A DNA stretch of 64,000 nucleotides from SHAN690 sp038131955 (GTDB taxonomy: Bacteria; Bacteroidota; Bacteroidia; Flavobacteriales_G; Salibacteraceae): the NCBI GenBank assembly GCA_038131955.1, contig JAYPQK010000002.1, forward strand, positions 62,001-126,000, written 5' to 3'. The notes under the pieces were generated by a model. That model made no database searches, had not been told where the DNA came from, and saw only the letters and a program-made list of their open reading frames with translations. The position numbers and the translations under genes were made by a program. Shown piece by piece: positions 1 to 8,656 of the stretch; position 1 is the stretch's first letter; the number at the start of each line of letters is the position of its first letter.

Positions 1-1
1 G

Positions 2-430
2 AAATGGGCTGATCGCTACTTCTACATCAAGCACAGAAAGGAGTCACGTGGGGTGAGCGGGATATTCTTTGATCGATTGAATGAGAGCTCGGAAGGAAAG
101 TCGAAAGAGGAACTTTTCGCCTTTGTTCAGTCCGTCGGACAAGCCTTTGCACCGATCTATACGCACCTGATGAAGACCAATGCAGACAAGTCGTTCACCG
201 ATCTCCAGAAGCAATGGCAAATGCATCGACGTAGCCGATACGCTGAGTTTAACTTGGTGCTGGACAAGGGAACGAAGTTCGGATTGGATACCGATGGTAG
301 GATCGACTCCATATTGATGAGTTTACCTCCTGAGACGGGCTGGAAATACACTCAGTCGTGGCCTGAGGATGGTGAAGAGATGAAGACCCAAGCGTACTTG
401 CGTTCGGTCCACGTCCCCGATCAGGAGTGA
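2..430 (+). CDS. hemF: Coproporphyrinogen III oxidase, aerobic (C-terminal part)
   Basis: This enzyme oxidatively decarboxylates coproporphyrinogen III to protoporphyrinogen IX, using O2, in cytosolic haem synthesis. The frame is open from the window edge, so the 5' half is missing; about 142 residues are visible. They include the family's conserved stretch RGVSGIFFD, then RRSRYAEFNLVLDKGTKFGL and SILMSLPP, which in the family carry active-site residues near the dimer interface. The gene converges on aroE and the two coding ends overlap by 10 bp. The annotation is secure; only the N-terminus is unknown. Confidence 0.95.
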   Translation, partial: KWADRYFYIKHRKESRGVSGIFFDRLNESSEGKSKEELFAFVQSVGQAFAPIYTHLMKTNADKSFTDLQKQWQMHRRSRYAEFNLVLDKGTKFGLDTDGRIDSILMSLPPETGWKYTQSWPEDGEEMKTQAYLRSVHVPDQE

Positions 431-1149
431 TCGTTCCAAATATCCCAACTTCCTTCTGCTTGCAATTCAAGCATGCGCAATCCATTACTCGTAGTTGCAC
501 CAAGGATCTTGGCTTTCCGAAGGAACGCAGTTTCGGTGGGATTGTAGATCAGGTCGAAGACGACGTGCCTGCGATTGATCGCCTGGTAGGGAATGTCGGG
601 ATAGGCTTCCACATTTGGATACATACCTAAAGGGGTAGTATTCAAGATAAGATCGGCTTCACGCACCTCAGAGGCAGTCAGACATTCATAGCTGATCGCT
701 CCTTGACGTGATACCCGCTTAAACGACACATTCATTCTATCAAGAGCAAAGGCTACAGCTTTAGAAGCACCGCCACTGCCGAGAATCAAGGCTCGTTCAA
801 CGGTACGTCCCTGCAGTACCTCGATCAATGCCTCTTTGAATCCATCCGCGTCCGTATTGTACCCAATGGTCAACCCATCCTTGATTTTCACACAATTGAC
901 CGCACCGATCGTTTTGGCGTCGTCGTCAACCTGATCAAGTAGAGGGAGAATAGCTTCCTTAAATGGAAGGGTCACATTAAACCCATCGAGTTGATGTTCT
1001 TGGACCCAAGAGGTTAGGTTGCTCAGGTTCGCTAATTCATAAGCCGTATAGCTATGATCGTCTAGGCGGAGCTTTTTGAACTTTCGCTCAAAGTAGGAGG
1101 GAGAGAAAGAATGAGCTAGGGATTTACCGATGAGCCCGTAGCGCTTCAT
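421..1149 (-). CDS. aroE: Shikimate dehydrogenase
   Basis: NADPH-dependent reduction of 3-dehydroshikimate to shikimate in the chorismate pathway. The 242 residues show the shikimate-binding SFS (S14, S16), NVTLPFK with catalytic Lys64, NTDADGF with catalytic Asp100, and the nucleotide loop LGSGGAS at 123-129 where GAGGAS is commoner. The C-terminal GLRMLELQ stretch is typical. At about 242 aa it is short compared with the roughly 270 aa of E. coli AroE, as is usual in Bacteroidota. Its ATG overlaps the stop of the upstream DUF368 gene by 4 bp, so it is probably translationally coupled as the last gene of a three-gene operon. Confidence 0.95.
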   Translation of the reverse strand: MKRYGLIGKSLAHSFSPSYFERKFKKLRLDDHSYTAYELANLSNLTSWVQEHQLDGFNVTLPFKEAILPLLDQVDDDAKTIGAVNCVKIKDGLTIGYNTDADGFKEALIEVLQGRTVERALILGSGGASKAVAFALDRMNVSFKRVSRQGAISYECLTASEVREADLILNTTPLGMYPNVEAYPDIPYQAINRRHVVFDLIYNPTETAFLRKAKILGATTSNGLRMLELQAEGSWDIWNDHS

Positions 1150-2117
1150 GAACGCTGCAGTTTATTGGTGATCCACTCCGCGCCGAAAACAGTCAGGAAT
1201 CCAGCTGCCATGGTAATGATGCAAGCTACCATCTGAGGGTCGTTTCCGTAGAGGAAGTTGTCGGTCAGTCCTTCAAATGTCGAAGGCAGTATGCTCTTGC
1301 TGAAGGTGACCACAGTTTCACCGCTGTCTTTCACCTGTTTGTCCAGTACTTCCTGCCAAGGCCAGATCTTGTTGAGCGAGCCTAGCAAGAATCCCGTCAA
1401 GACGGCCAATGTCATGTCGTGATAGCGCTTGAAGGTCCAACTGATGACGCGTGAGAATACGATCATTCCGACCAACATTCCAGCACCAAAGGTCACAAGT
1501 ACCGCAAGCTGTGCAGGGTCAAAAGTCTTCAAGGCTTCCTTTACGGTGGGGATGATGTATCCATACATACCCATGAGCAAGAGGATAAAGCTGCCGGAAA
1601 TTCCGGGAAGCAATAATGCGCTCACAGCAATAGCCCCGGAAATGAAGACGAAATACAATTCACGGATCCCATCTGCCGGAACAGCAATGGTGATGTAATA
1701 AGCCACGACCGCGCCGATCGTGATCGCGAGAATGCGTTGACCGTCCCACGCTTTGATCTGTCGAGCAACAAACAATGCGCTGACGAGAATAAGACCGAAG
1801 AAATACGACCAAACCAACAGAGGGTACGTGTCAAGTAGGTAGGTGATCAAGAAAACTCCAATCACGATTCCACCCACCATTCCCGCTATAAGCGAAGTAA
1901 GGAAGAGGCCATCGAGCTGCTTCCACAACCCTTTGATTCCGTCCTGGCGAAATGCTTTCCAGGCGTCTGGGCCAATCGACTTGATCACATTGATCAATCG
2001 CTCGTAGATGCCCGTGATAAAAGCGATAGTGCCGCCACTTACACCAGGTATCACCTCAGCGATTCCCATGGCCATGCCCTTGAGGGCGTTCAATAAGAGA
2101 GCTTTACTTCCCATCAA
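1146..2117 (-). CDS. DUF368 membrane protein (PopT-type polyprenyl-phosphate transporter)
   Basis: A 323-residue polytopic inner-membrane protein of the DUF368 family. Members of this family have been shown to recycle undecaprenyl phosphate across the membrane, so the carrier lipid can be reused for peptidoglycan and polysaccharide synthesis. Two pseudo-repeated glycine-rich motifs mark the family: VIPGVSGGT near residues 22-30 and LLPGISGSF in the second half, each next to long hydrophobic segments. Its ATG overlaps the rhodanese stop and its stop overlaps the aroE ATG, both by 4 bp. The family call is firm; the transport role comes from other species. Confidence 0.85.
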   Translation of the reverse strand: MMGSKALLLNALKGMAMGIAEVIPGVSGGTIAFITGIYERLINVIKSIGPDAWKAFRQDGIKGLWKQLDGLFLTSLIAGMVGGIVIGVFLITYLLDTYPLLVWSYFFGLILVSALFVARQIKAWDGQRILAITIGAVVAYYITIAVPADGIRELYFVFISGAIAVSALLLPGISGSFILLLMGMYGYIIPTVKEALKTFDPAQLAVLVTFGAGMLVGMIVFSRVISWTFKRYHDMTLAVLTGFLLGSLNKIWPWQEVLDKQVKDSGETVVTFSKSILPSTFEGLTDNFLYGNDPQMVACIITMAAGFLTVFGAEWITNKLQRS

Positions 2118-2428
2118 TACGTAGGTAGCGTTGGATCGACCTCAGATGACCAGGCCATGATACCTCCTCGCAGATTGACAACATTGGTGAATCCTCTGGA
2201 CATCAACGCGTTTACGATCGCACCCGATCGCCCTCCTGACTTGCAATGGATGATGACTTCCTTGTCACGAGATACTTTATCGAGATTCATCATGATCTGA
2301 CCCATGGGAAGCAAGTCTGCTCCAATATTGCAGTACTCGTATTCATTCACTTCTCGTACGTCGATGACCTGAATATCTTCTCCGGCGTCGAGCTTCGCTT
2401 TGAGCTCTTTGACACTGATCTCTTTCAT
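2114..2428 (-). CDS. Single-domain rhodanese-like protein
   Basis: A 104-residue cytosolic rhodanese domain with no signal peptide. The active-site loop HCKSGGRS (61-68) contains the candidate sulfur-carrying Cys62 in a six-residue CxxGxR loop, fitting a sulfurtransferase rather than a phosphatase of the Cdc25 type. The N-terminal DVREVNEY and the C-terminal LRGGIMAW are standard for the fold. It is the first gene of the operon with the DUF368 transporter and aroE, overlapping the former by 4 bp. Neither neighbour is a sulfur enzyme, so the acceptor is unknown. Confidence 0.9.
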   Translation of the reverse strand: MKEISVKELKAKLDAGEDIQVIDVREVNEYEYCNIGADLLPMGQIMMNLDKVSRDKEVIIHCKSGGRSGAIVNALMSRGFTNVVNLRGGIMAWSSEVDPTLPTY

Positions 2429-2485
2429 GAAAGTTGATTTGGCTAATTCGAATGCAAGTTTAGCGCATCCAAAGGGATTAGGCGC

Positions 2486-3898
2486 TTACTTCTGGTTCAG
2501 CGAGTGGATCAAGAATTGAATATCCTTGCTCTCCACTGCTTTGGGATAGTACATCACGAACTCCTCGATGAGTTCCGGTGCCTGAATAAGCAATTCTACT
2601 AGATTCTCAAATGCTTGTTCTTCTTCACCGAATTGGTACTGTACGATACAGTCGTAAAGGCTGAGCAGCTGATTCTCAGGAAAATTCTTTCGGCCACGAT
2701 CAATGACCGATCGGGTCAGATCATAGTTGCGTAATGTCAGGCTCAGCTGGGCGTAATCCTCCCAAAGGTCTTCGTGCATGTAGCCGTTTTCTATAGCCAA
2801 CTCAAAAGAATCTGCGCTCTCGACTAACAGATCGTACTTCATCTGTAGCCCGGCCAAGAAGCAATGGTAGTCACCGTTGTCAGGATCCAACTTTAGTGCA
2901 CGCTTCGCGTATTCCAAGGCCTCAAGCTCACGGCCGAGTTCATCTAGTGAACTACTCGCGCCGATCCAAGCTTCAGCCATGGTCTCGTCCTTCTTGATGG
3001 ACTTCTCAAAATAGACGAGGGCATTCTTGTGATCCTCAATGTGCTCGTAGCAGTCACCGATGTAGAAATAGATCAGTGAATCCAGTATATCGAATGCCAA
3101 CGCCTTCTTATAGAGGTCGATCGCTTCACCGTGACGTTCAAGTCGAACCAGAACGTTAGCCTTGTTAAAGTATGCGGCGTGAAAACCTTCATCGATCAGA
3201 ATCACGTAGTCGAAAGCAGTCAAAGCCTTCTCGTATTCGCCCAACGCTTGATAGGCAGCGCCTAAGTTGAACCAAACGTGTCCATTATAAGGTGTCTGGT
3301 CGATCAAACGCTTGAAGGTAGAAACCGCCTCGTCAAAGTTCTTGGTCAGTTCAAAGCAATAAGCCAACTCGTAGATAGCATCCTCATTGTTCGGATTGAA
3401 CTTTAAAGCTTCCAACAGAAAGTCGATCGCCTCCTTGTATTGCTCCAGGTTCTGGTGTTCGATAGATAGGTTCAAGTAGATCACATCCATCTCAGCCGCA
3501 GAACATTCAAGCGCTTGATGTAAACTGCGGATCGCTTTCTCGTACTTGCCGATCTGACTAAAGATGCTCGCACGCGTGAGATGAAATTCGGGATTGTACC
3601 CCTCGAGCACCTCGACTTCATTCAGAAGGTCCAATGCCTCTCGGTGCTTGTCTGCTAATGAAAGCAGTTCAGCCTCTTTAATGGACAGCTGACGATTGGA
3701 AGGGTGTTGCTGATGCGCCGTCTCGATCACCTTGAAGGCCAATTCGATCCGCTGATGCAGCATGAAATGATCTAAAAGGGACTCTAGGTCATCCACCTCA
3801 TAATAAGCCGAATCACCGTCTTCAATCATTCGTTCAAAGCGATGGATCAGCTGATCCATATCCCTGTCGTTAAGGTAGTTATCGTCGAACTCTTCCAT
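2486..3898 (-). CDS. Large tetratricopeptide repeat protein
   Basis: A 470-residue protein made almost wholly of TPR helices, with around ten repeats by eye, such as the segment AWIGASSSLDELGRELEALE. There is no signal peptide, so it is probably a cytosolic scaffold. The N-terminus is very acidic. A -7 box (TAAATTTG, minus strand) lies about 20 bases upstream of the ATG, giving a very short leader. The gene is divergent from glmM. Similar TPR proteins are common in Bacteroidota genomes; no specific partner can be named from the sequence. Confidence 0.85.
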   Translation of the reverse strand: MEEFDDNYLNDRDMDQLIHRFERMIEDGDSAYYEVDDLESLLDHFMLHQRIELAFKVIETAHQQHPSNRQLSIKEAELLSLADKHREALDLLNEVEVLEGYNPEFHLTRASIFSQIGKYEKAIRSLHQALECSAAEMDVIYLNLSIEHQNLEQYKEAIDFLLEALKFNPNNEDAIYELAYCFELTKNFDEAVSTFKRLIDQTPYNGHVWFNLGAAYQALGEYEKALTAFDYVILIDEGFHAAYFNKANVLVRLERHGEAIDLYKKALAFDILDSLIYFYIGDCYEHIEDHKNALVYFEKSIKKDETMAEAWIGASSSLDELGRELEALEYAKRALKLDPDNGDYHCFLAGLQMKYDLLVESADSFELAIENGYMHEDLWEDYAQLSLTLRNYDLTRSVIDRGRKNFPENQLLSLYDCIVQYQFGEEEQAFENLVELLIQAPELIEEFVMYYPKAVESKDIQFLIHSLNQK

Positions 3899-3915
3899 TT
3901 ACAGTGGGGTATAAG

Positions 3916-3923
3916 CAAATTTA
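3916..3923 (-). promoter_or_regulatory. Predicted -7 promoter box of the TPR gene
   Basis: TAAATTTG on the minus strand matches the Bacteroidota -7 consensus TAnnTTTG. It sits about 18 bases upstream of the TPR gene's ATG, so the 5' leader would be only about ten bases. No strong -33 TTTG element is evident. Confidence 0.45.
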
Positions 3924-4098
3924 GAATTTGATATACCGGATGTCTTTGACCCTGATGGTCGTTATCAACAGGGTTCTGAACATAAGTGCAAAAGTGCTGA
4001 ATATTCCTGCAATACAGCTCGTGTGAGACTATTTTGGAAGAGGGGTGGTTTCGTGCTTCCCGAAGGGAAAATCTATCTTTACCGCCCAGTTTTATCCT

Positions 4099-5484
4099 AT
4101 GACATTAATCTCCTCTATATCAGGCACGCGCGGAACCATTGGTGGGCGCCCCGGTGATAATCTTACTCCTGTAGATGCGGTAGCTTTTTCGACTGCATTT
4201 TCGGCATTTATCAAAGAGCAATCCGGAAAGGCAGCGCCGCAAGTTGTGATAGGAAGAGATGCTCGACCTAGCGGTCAGTGGCTTTCTAACGTTGTGTCGG
4301 GCACGCTACAAGCTTGTGGTGTTCATGTGATCGATCTTGATCTGAGTACAACACCCACCGTGGAAGTGGCGGTTCCTGGTCTTGGCGCTGACGGTGGAAT
4401 CATTCTTACTGCCAGTCATAATCCCGTGGAATGGAATGCTTTGAAACTCTTGAATGCAAAAGGTGAGTTCATCTCTGCCGAGGAAGGAAAACGACTGCTC
4501 GAGAAGATCGAGAAAGGCGACTTTGACTATCCAGATGTACACCAAACGGGATCTTATCGCACAGAGAGCGGTTGGATCGAGAAGCACGTTGAGCAAATCC
4601 TAGCTTACGATCTGGTGGATGTCGATACTATTCGAAAGGCCAATTTCAAAATAGCGGTGGATCCTGTTAACTCCACCGGTGCCTTGGCTATCCCATTTCT
4701 TTTGGAGAAGCTTGGGGTAGAACAGGTTCATATGATCAACGGAGAGGTTACCGGTCAATTTGCCCACAACCCTGAGCCGCTGAAAGAAAACTTGACGGAG
4801 ATCTCATCTGCGGTTCGTGATAACGGTATGGACCTCGGTATCGTCGTGGATCCGGATGTCGACCGACTCGCTTTGATCTCAGAGGATGGCGAAATGTTCG
4901 GTGAAGAATACACCTTAGTAGCGATCGCGGATTACTATATGCAGGTTCGCCCCGGTGCTACGGTTTCAAACCTCTCCTCGTCCAGAGCATTGCGAGACGT
5001 GACCGAGAATGCTGGTCAAAGGTATCATGCTAGTGCAGTTGGTGAGGTGAATGTGGTAACCATGATGAAGGCCAAGAATGCCGTGATCGGCGGAGAGGGC
5101 AACGGTGGTATCATCGTGCCTGACCTTCACTATGGAAGAGATGCGTTGGCCGGAATAGCGTTGTTCCTGACCCATTTGGCAAAGAGTGGAAAGTCAATGT
5201 CTGCATTACGTGCAAGCTATCCGTATTATGAGATGGCCAAGAATAAGATTCAGCTACGTGCCGGAATGAATCCGGATGAGTTGATCGATACGATGAAAGG
5301 TCGCTACGCTGAAGAGAATACCAACACGATTGACGGACTAAAGATCGATTTTGCCAACGAATGGGTGCACTTGCGTAAAAGCAACACGGAGCCCATCATC
5401 CGCATATACACGGAGAGTTCTTCAAAGTCGTCTGCGGAGGCATTAGCAAAACGGATCGAGGAAGAACTTTCAACACTGATCTGA
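4099..5484 (+). CDS. glmM: Phosphoglucosamine mutase-like phosphohexomutase
   Basis: Interconverts glucosamine-6-phosphate and glucosamine-1-phosphate for UDP-GlcNAc, peptidoglycan and LPS synthesis. With the ATG at 4099 the protein has 461 residues; an in-frame upstream start at 4045 would add 18 residues unlike the family. The phosphoserine loop TASHNP (104-109, Ser106), the metal loop DPDVDR, the sugar-binding loop GEGNGG and the phosphate-binding RKSNTEPIIRI occur in the family order. Bacteroidota proteins of this type are usually annotated GlmM, but a phosphomannomutase activity cannot be excluded by sequence alone. It is followed at 18 bp by a cysteine desulfurase. Confidence 0.85.
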   Translation: MTLISSISGTRGTIGGRPGDNLTPVDAVAFSTAFSAFIKEQSGKAAPQVVIGRDARPSGQWLSNVVSGTLQACGVHVIDLDLSTTPTVEVAVPGLGADGGIILTASHNPVEWNALKLLNAKGEFISAEEGKRLLEKIEKGDFDYPDVHQTGSYRTESGWIEKHVEQILAYDLVDVDTIRKANFKIAVDPVNSTGALAIPFLLEKLGVEQVHMINGEVTGQFAHNPEPLKENLTEISSAVRDNGMDLGIVVDPDVDRLALISEDGEMFGEEYTLVAIADYYMQVRPGATVSNLSSSRALRDVTENAGQRYHASAVGEVNVVTMMKAKNAVIGGEGNGGIIVPDLHYGRDALAGIALFLTHLAKSGKSMSALRASYPYYEMAKNKIQLRAGMNPDELIDTMKGRYAEENTNTIDGLKIDFANEWVHLRKSNTEPIIRIYTESSSKSSAEALAKRIEEELSTLI

Positions 5485-5502
5485 CCAACCAACCCAATTC
5501 AC

Positions 5503-6642
5503 ATGTCGATATACTTTGATAACGCAGCAACCACCGCTCTTGATCCGGAAGTGATCGAGGAGATGCTGCACTATATGAAAGAGGATTTCGGAAACCCGAG
5601 TTCTACCCATGCATACGGACGCAAGACCAGAGCAGCCATTGATCTTGGTCGAAAGCGCGTTTCGCAGCACATCAATGCTGAGCCGGGTGAGATCATCTTC
5701 ACTAGCGGTGGAACGGAGGCCGATAATATGGCGATACTCTGCAGTGTGAATGACTTGGGAGTGACCCACATCATTACTTCTCCTATCGAACACCACGCGG
5801 TTCTATATCCCGTTGAGCGATTAGCAGAGGAGGGAAAGGTGCGCATGTCACTTGTGAAGCTCGATGAGCGTGGTCATGTGGATCTTGCTCATTTGGAGGA
5901 GTTGCTGGATACCAAAGACAAGACACTTGTCTCCTTGATGCACGCCAACAATGAGATCGGAAATATCTTACCACTTAAGAAGGTGAGCGACCTCTGCAAG
6001 AAGTACGATGCTTACCTGCACACAGATACTGTACAGACCATCGCTCATTACCCGATCGATGTGAAAGATTTGGGTGTGGACTTCATGACCTGTGCGGCTC
6101 ACAAATTCCATGGCCCTAAGGGTGTGGGCTTTCTCTACCTAAGCAGCAACATCAAGGTGAACCCACTGATTCGAGGGGGAGGGCAAGAACGAAATATGCG
6201 AGCCGGTACAGAAAACGTGTATGGCATCATGGGCTTGGCGAAGGCCCTCGATCTTGCTTACAAGCATTTGGAGGAGCATTCATCCTACATCAAGGAATTG
6301 AAGCAATACATGATGGGTCGCCTGAAGGAAGAATTGGGTGACGTTATCTTCAATGGAGACGCGAATGGTGAATGCTTATATACCGTTCTCAACGTGGCGC
6401 TACCGGAAACAGATAAGAAAGAAATGATGCTGTTCAACCTTGATATCGAAGGCATCGCAACCTCCGGAGGCAGCGCATGTAGTTCGGGATCCAATGTAGG
6501 ATCTCATGTCTTGGCTGAATTGAATATCCCCGGTGATCGCCCCGTGGTGCGTTTTTCGTTCAGTAAATACAATACCAAAGAAGAGATCGATCACACCATC
6601 GAGAAACTCAAGATGATCTACGAACTCCCAACCGTAGTATAA
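5503..6642 (+). CDS. Cysteine desulfurase (IscS/NifS family)
   Basis: PLP enzyme that removes sulfur from cysteine as an enzyme-bound persulfide for Fe-S clusters or thiolated tRNA. The 379 residues contain the PLP Schiff-base lysine in CAAHKFHGPKG (Lys201), the PLP-contact HTDTVQ, and the mobile loop SGGSACSSGS with the nucleophile Cys326. The RFSFSKYNT segment near the C-terminus belongs to the NifS/IscS class rather than SufS. No iscU or iscA follows; the next gene, 1 bp downstream, is an MBL hydrolase, so it may serve tRNA thiolation. Function as a desulfurase is secure; the pathway is not. Confidence 0.93.
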   Translation: MSIYFDNAATTALDPEVIEEMLHYMKEDFGNPSSTHAYGRKTRAAIDLGRKRVSQHINAEPGEIIFTSGGTEADNMAILCSVNDLGVTHIITSPIEHHAVLYPVERLAEEGKVRMSLVKLDERGHVDLAHLEELLDTKDKTLVSLMHANNEIGNILPLKKVSDLCKKYDAYLHTDTVQTIAHYPIDVKDLGVDFMTCAAHKFHGPKGVGFLYLSSNIKVNPLIRGGGQERNMRAGTENVYGIMGLAKALDLAYKHLEEHSSYIKELKQYMMGRLKEELGDVIFNGDANGECLYTVLNVALPETDKKEMMLFNLDIEGIATSGGSACSSGSNVGSHVLAELNIPGDRPVVRFSFSKYNTKEEIDHTIEKLKMIYELPTVV

Positions 6643-6643
6643 C

Positions 6644-7417
6644 GTGAGTGAACTGCGGGTCACATTCCTAGGAACAGGAACCTCTATGGGGGTTCCCGTC
6701 ATTGGATGTCCCTGCGAAACATGTCAAAGCACAGACCCTCGGGATAAGCGACTTCGGTCGAGTATTCTGGTTCAGTATGGCGACACCAATGTGGTGGTCG
6801 ATAGCGGTCCTGATTTTCGGTATCAGGTCTTGAGAGAGGGGCTCGACCATTTATCGGCTCTGGTATTCACGCACGAGCATAAGGATCACACGGCAGGAAT
6901 GGATGATGTGCGTGCCTTCAATTTCATCCAACGACAAGCGCTAAAGGTCTATGCATCAGAGAACGTTGAGAAGGCCTTGCGCAACGACTTTCATTATGCC
7001 TTTGCTGACGTGAAGTACCCTGGAGTGCCGGAGATCAAGATCGAGAACATCGAGGCGCAGAAAGCCTTTGAGATAGGAGGGAAGACGTGGATACCGATCG
7101 AGGTGTACCATCACAAACTCCCTGTGTTGGGTTTTAGGATAGACGACTTCGTCTACATCACGGATGCAAATTTGATCCCTGAAAATGAATGGGGCAAGCT
7201 GGAAGGAGCTAAGGTGCTTGTCTTGAATGCGCTGCGGAAGCAGACACATATATCCCACTTCACATTGGATGAAGCGTTGGAGGTGATCGAACGGGTGTCA
7301 CCAGAACGAGCTTATTTAACCCACATCAGCCATCAGATGGGAGGACACGCGGAGGTGTCCCGACTATTACCAGAACACGTAGAGATCGCAGTTGACCGGC
7401 AGGTGGTAGAACTCTAG
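6644..7417 (+). CDS. MBL-fold metallohydrolase, PhnP-like
   Basis: A 257-residue metallo-beta-lactamase-fold protein starting with GTG one base after the desulfurase stop. It has the zinc motif THEHKDH (76-82), a distal DAN and the final HISHQMGGH histidines. An N-terminal CPCETC cluster (22-27) resembles the structural zinc site of PhnP-type phosphodiesterases. Proteins of this subfamily hydrolyse cyclic phosphate esters or related substrates; no phn genes are nearby, so the natural substrate is open. It converges on the dihydroorotase-like gene with adjacent stop codons. Confidence 0.85.
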   Translation: MSELRVTFLGTGTSMGVPVIGCPCETCQSTDPRDKRLRSSILVQYGDTNVVVDSGPDFRYQVLREGLDHLSALVFTHEHKDHTAGMDDVRAFNFIQRQALKVYASENVEKALRNDFHYAFADVKYPGVPEIKIENIEAQKAFEIGGKTWIPIEVYHHKLPVLGFRIDDFVYITDANLIPENEWGKLEGAKVLVLNALRKQTHISHFTLDEALEVIERVSPERAYLTHISHQMGGHAEVSRLLPEHVEIAVDRQVVEL

Positions 7418-8656
7418 TTAGTTCACTGGAATTACCCTTCCCGTCAGTTCTTGTCCTAAGTAAGGACTGTTGTCTGATTTCGAGAACTTGTTCATCCCGC
7501 CATAGGTCCACTTTGCTTTCGGGTCGAAGAGGACAAAGTCAAAGGCGGCTCCTTCAACTAGCTCGGGCATATTGAGTCCGAAACGCTCTCTTGGATTGAT
7601 GCTCGTGGCTCTCACGAAAGTGTCAAAATCCAGTTCATCGCTCAGGAAGGTTTGATATGCTGCTAGCATCGTTTCAAGCATGGTCATCCCTGGCTTGGCT
7701 TGATCGAACTCGAGGTCCTTATCCTCGATCACCTCGGGGGAGTGATCGCTCACGATCATGTCTATCGTGCCTTTCTGCAGTGCTTTGATCAAAGCCGACC
7801 GATCCTTTTCGGAGCGGAGGGGTGGATAGGTTTTAAAGTTCGTGTCAAAGGACGACAGTCTTTCCTCTGTGAAGAGCAGATTGGCCATGGCTACGCCGAC
7901 CGACAGGTCTTGACCGGCTTTCTTTGAGCGTGAGACCAGCTCCACGCTATCCTTAGAGCTGATGGTCGCTACGTGCATCTTCGATTGAGAATATTCCAGC
8001 AGGTACAGGTCTCGATTCAGCATCAGTACTTCAGCTAGGGTTGGAGTTGATTTGATGCCAAGTGCCGTGTTGGATGTGCTTTCGTTTACCATGCCCCCAG
8101 GCGCGACTCTTTCATCGTGAGGAAAACTCATCACGATGCCGCCAAAATTCTTAGAGTAGAACAATGCTCGCTTCATCATGTTAACGTCACCCACTGGTCT
8201 CTTGCCATCGGTGAAGGCTATGGCGCCGGCCTGATGCATGTCAAACATCTCACTGAGTTCCTTCCCTTCAAGTTCCTTTGAGATGGCACCCAGTGCATGA
8301 AGTCTCACGCCGTTGGTTCCGGAAGCGTTGCGAATGAATTGAACCTCACTCTTCGAGTCAATCACCGGATCGGTCGAGGGTAAGATGAATAAGTCCGTAA
8401 ACCCTCCGGCCTGAGCAGCTTTTGTCAGGGTGTCCAGATTTTCTTTGTCTTCATGTCCTGGTTCTCCAGAGTGGCACTGAACGTCTACCATGCCCGGGAT
8501 CAGCCACATACCTTTAGCATCGATAACCTTCTTGGCGTCTTTTTCTTTCGCGTCCAAGCCAAGAATCTTTTGGCCGTCGGTTAGAAGGTTGACTTTCTTG
8601 CCATGCAAAGCGTGTCCTGGGAAGTTCAAAGTAGCATTCTTGATAAGGAACTTCAT
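7418..8656 (-). CDS. Dihydroorotase-like amidohydrolase with degenerate active site
   Basis: A 412-residue amidohydrolase of the dihydroorotase type. The ATG at 8656 is chosen because it overlaps the BatA-gene stop in an ATGA and begins as family members do (MKFLIKNATL); a longer frame adds 24 unrelated residues. The canonical DxHxHxREPG is here DVQCHSGEPG: the first metal His is Gln60 and the substrate-contacting Arg is Gly64, with His62 kept. The DHAPH motif reads DHSPE. These changes suggest a non-catalytic, PyrC-prime-like subunit that may support aspartate transcarbamoylase rather than hydrolyse dihydroorotate. A true PyrC should exist elsewhere in the genome. Confidence 0.85.
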   Translation of the reverse strand: MKFLIKNATLNFPGHALHGKKVNLLTDGQKILGLDAKEKDAKKVIDAKGMWLIPGMVDVQCHSGEPGHEDKENLDTLTKAAQAGGFTDLFILPSTDPVIDSKSEVQFIRNASGTNGVRLHALGAISKELEGKELSEMFDMHQAGAIAFTDGKRPVGDVNMMKRALFYSKNFGGIVMSFPHDERVAPGGMVNESTSNTALGIKSTPTLAEVLMLNRDLYLLEYSQSKMHVATISSKDSVELVSRSKKAGQDLSVGVAMANLLFTEERLSSFDTNFKTYPPLRSEKDRSALIKALQKGTIDMIVSDHSPEVIEDKDLEFDQAKPGMTMLETMLAAYQTFLSDELDFDTFVRATSINPRERFGLNMPELVEGAAFDFVLFDPKAKWTYGGMNKFSKSDNSPYLGQELTGRVIPVN

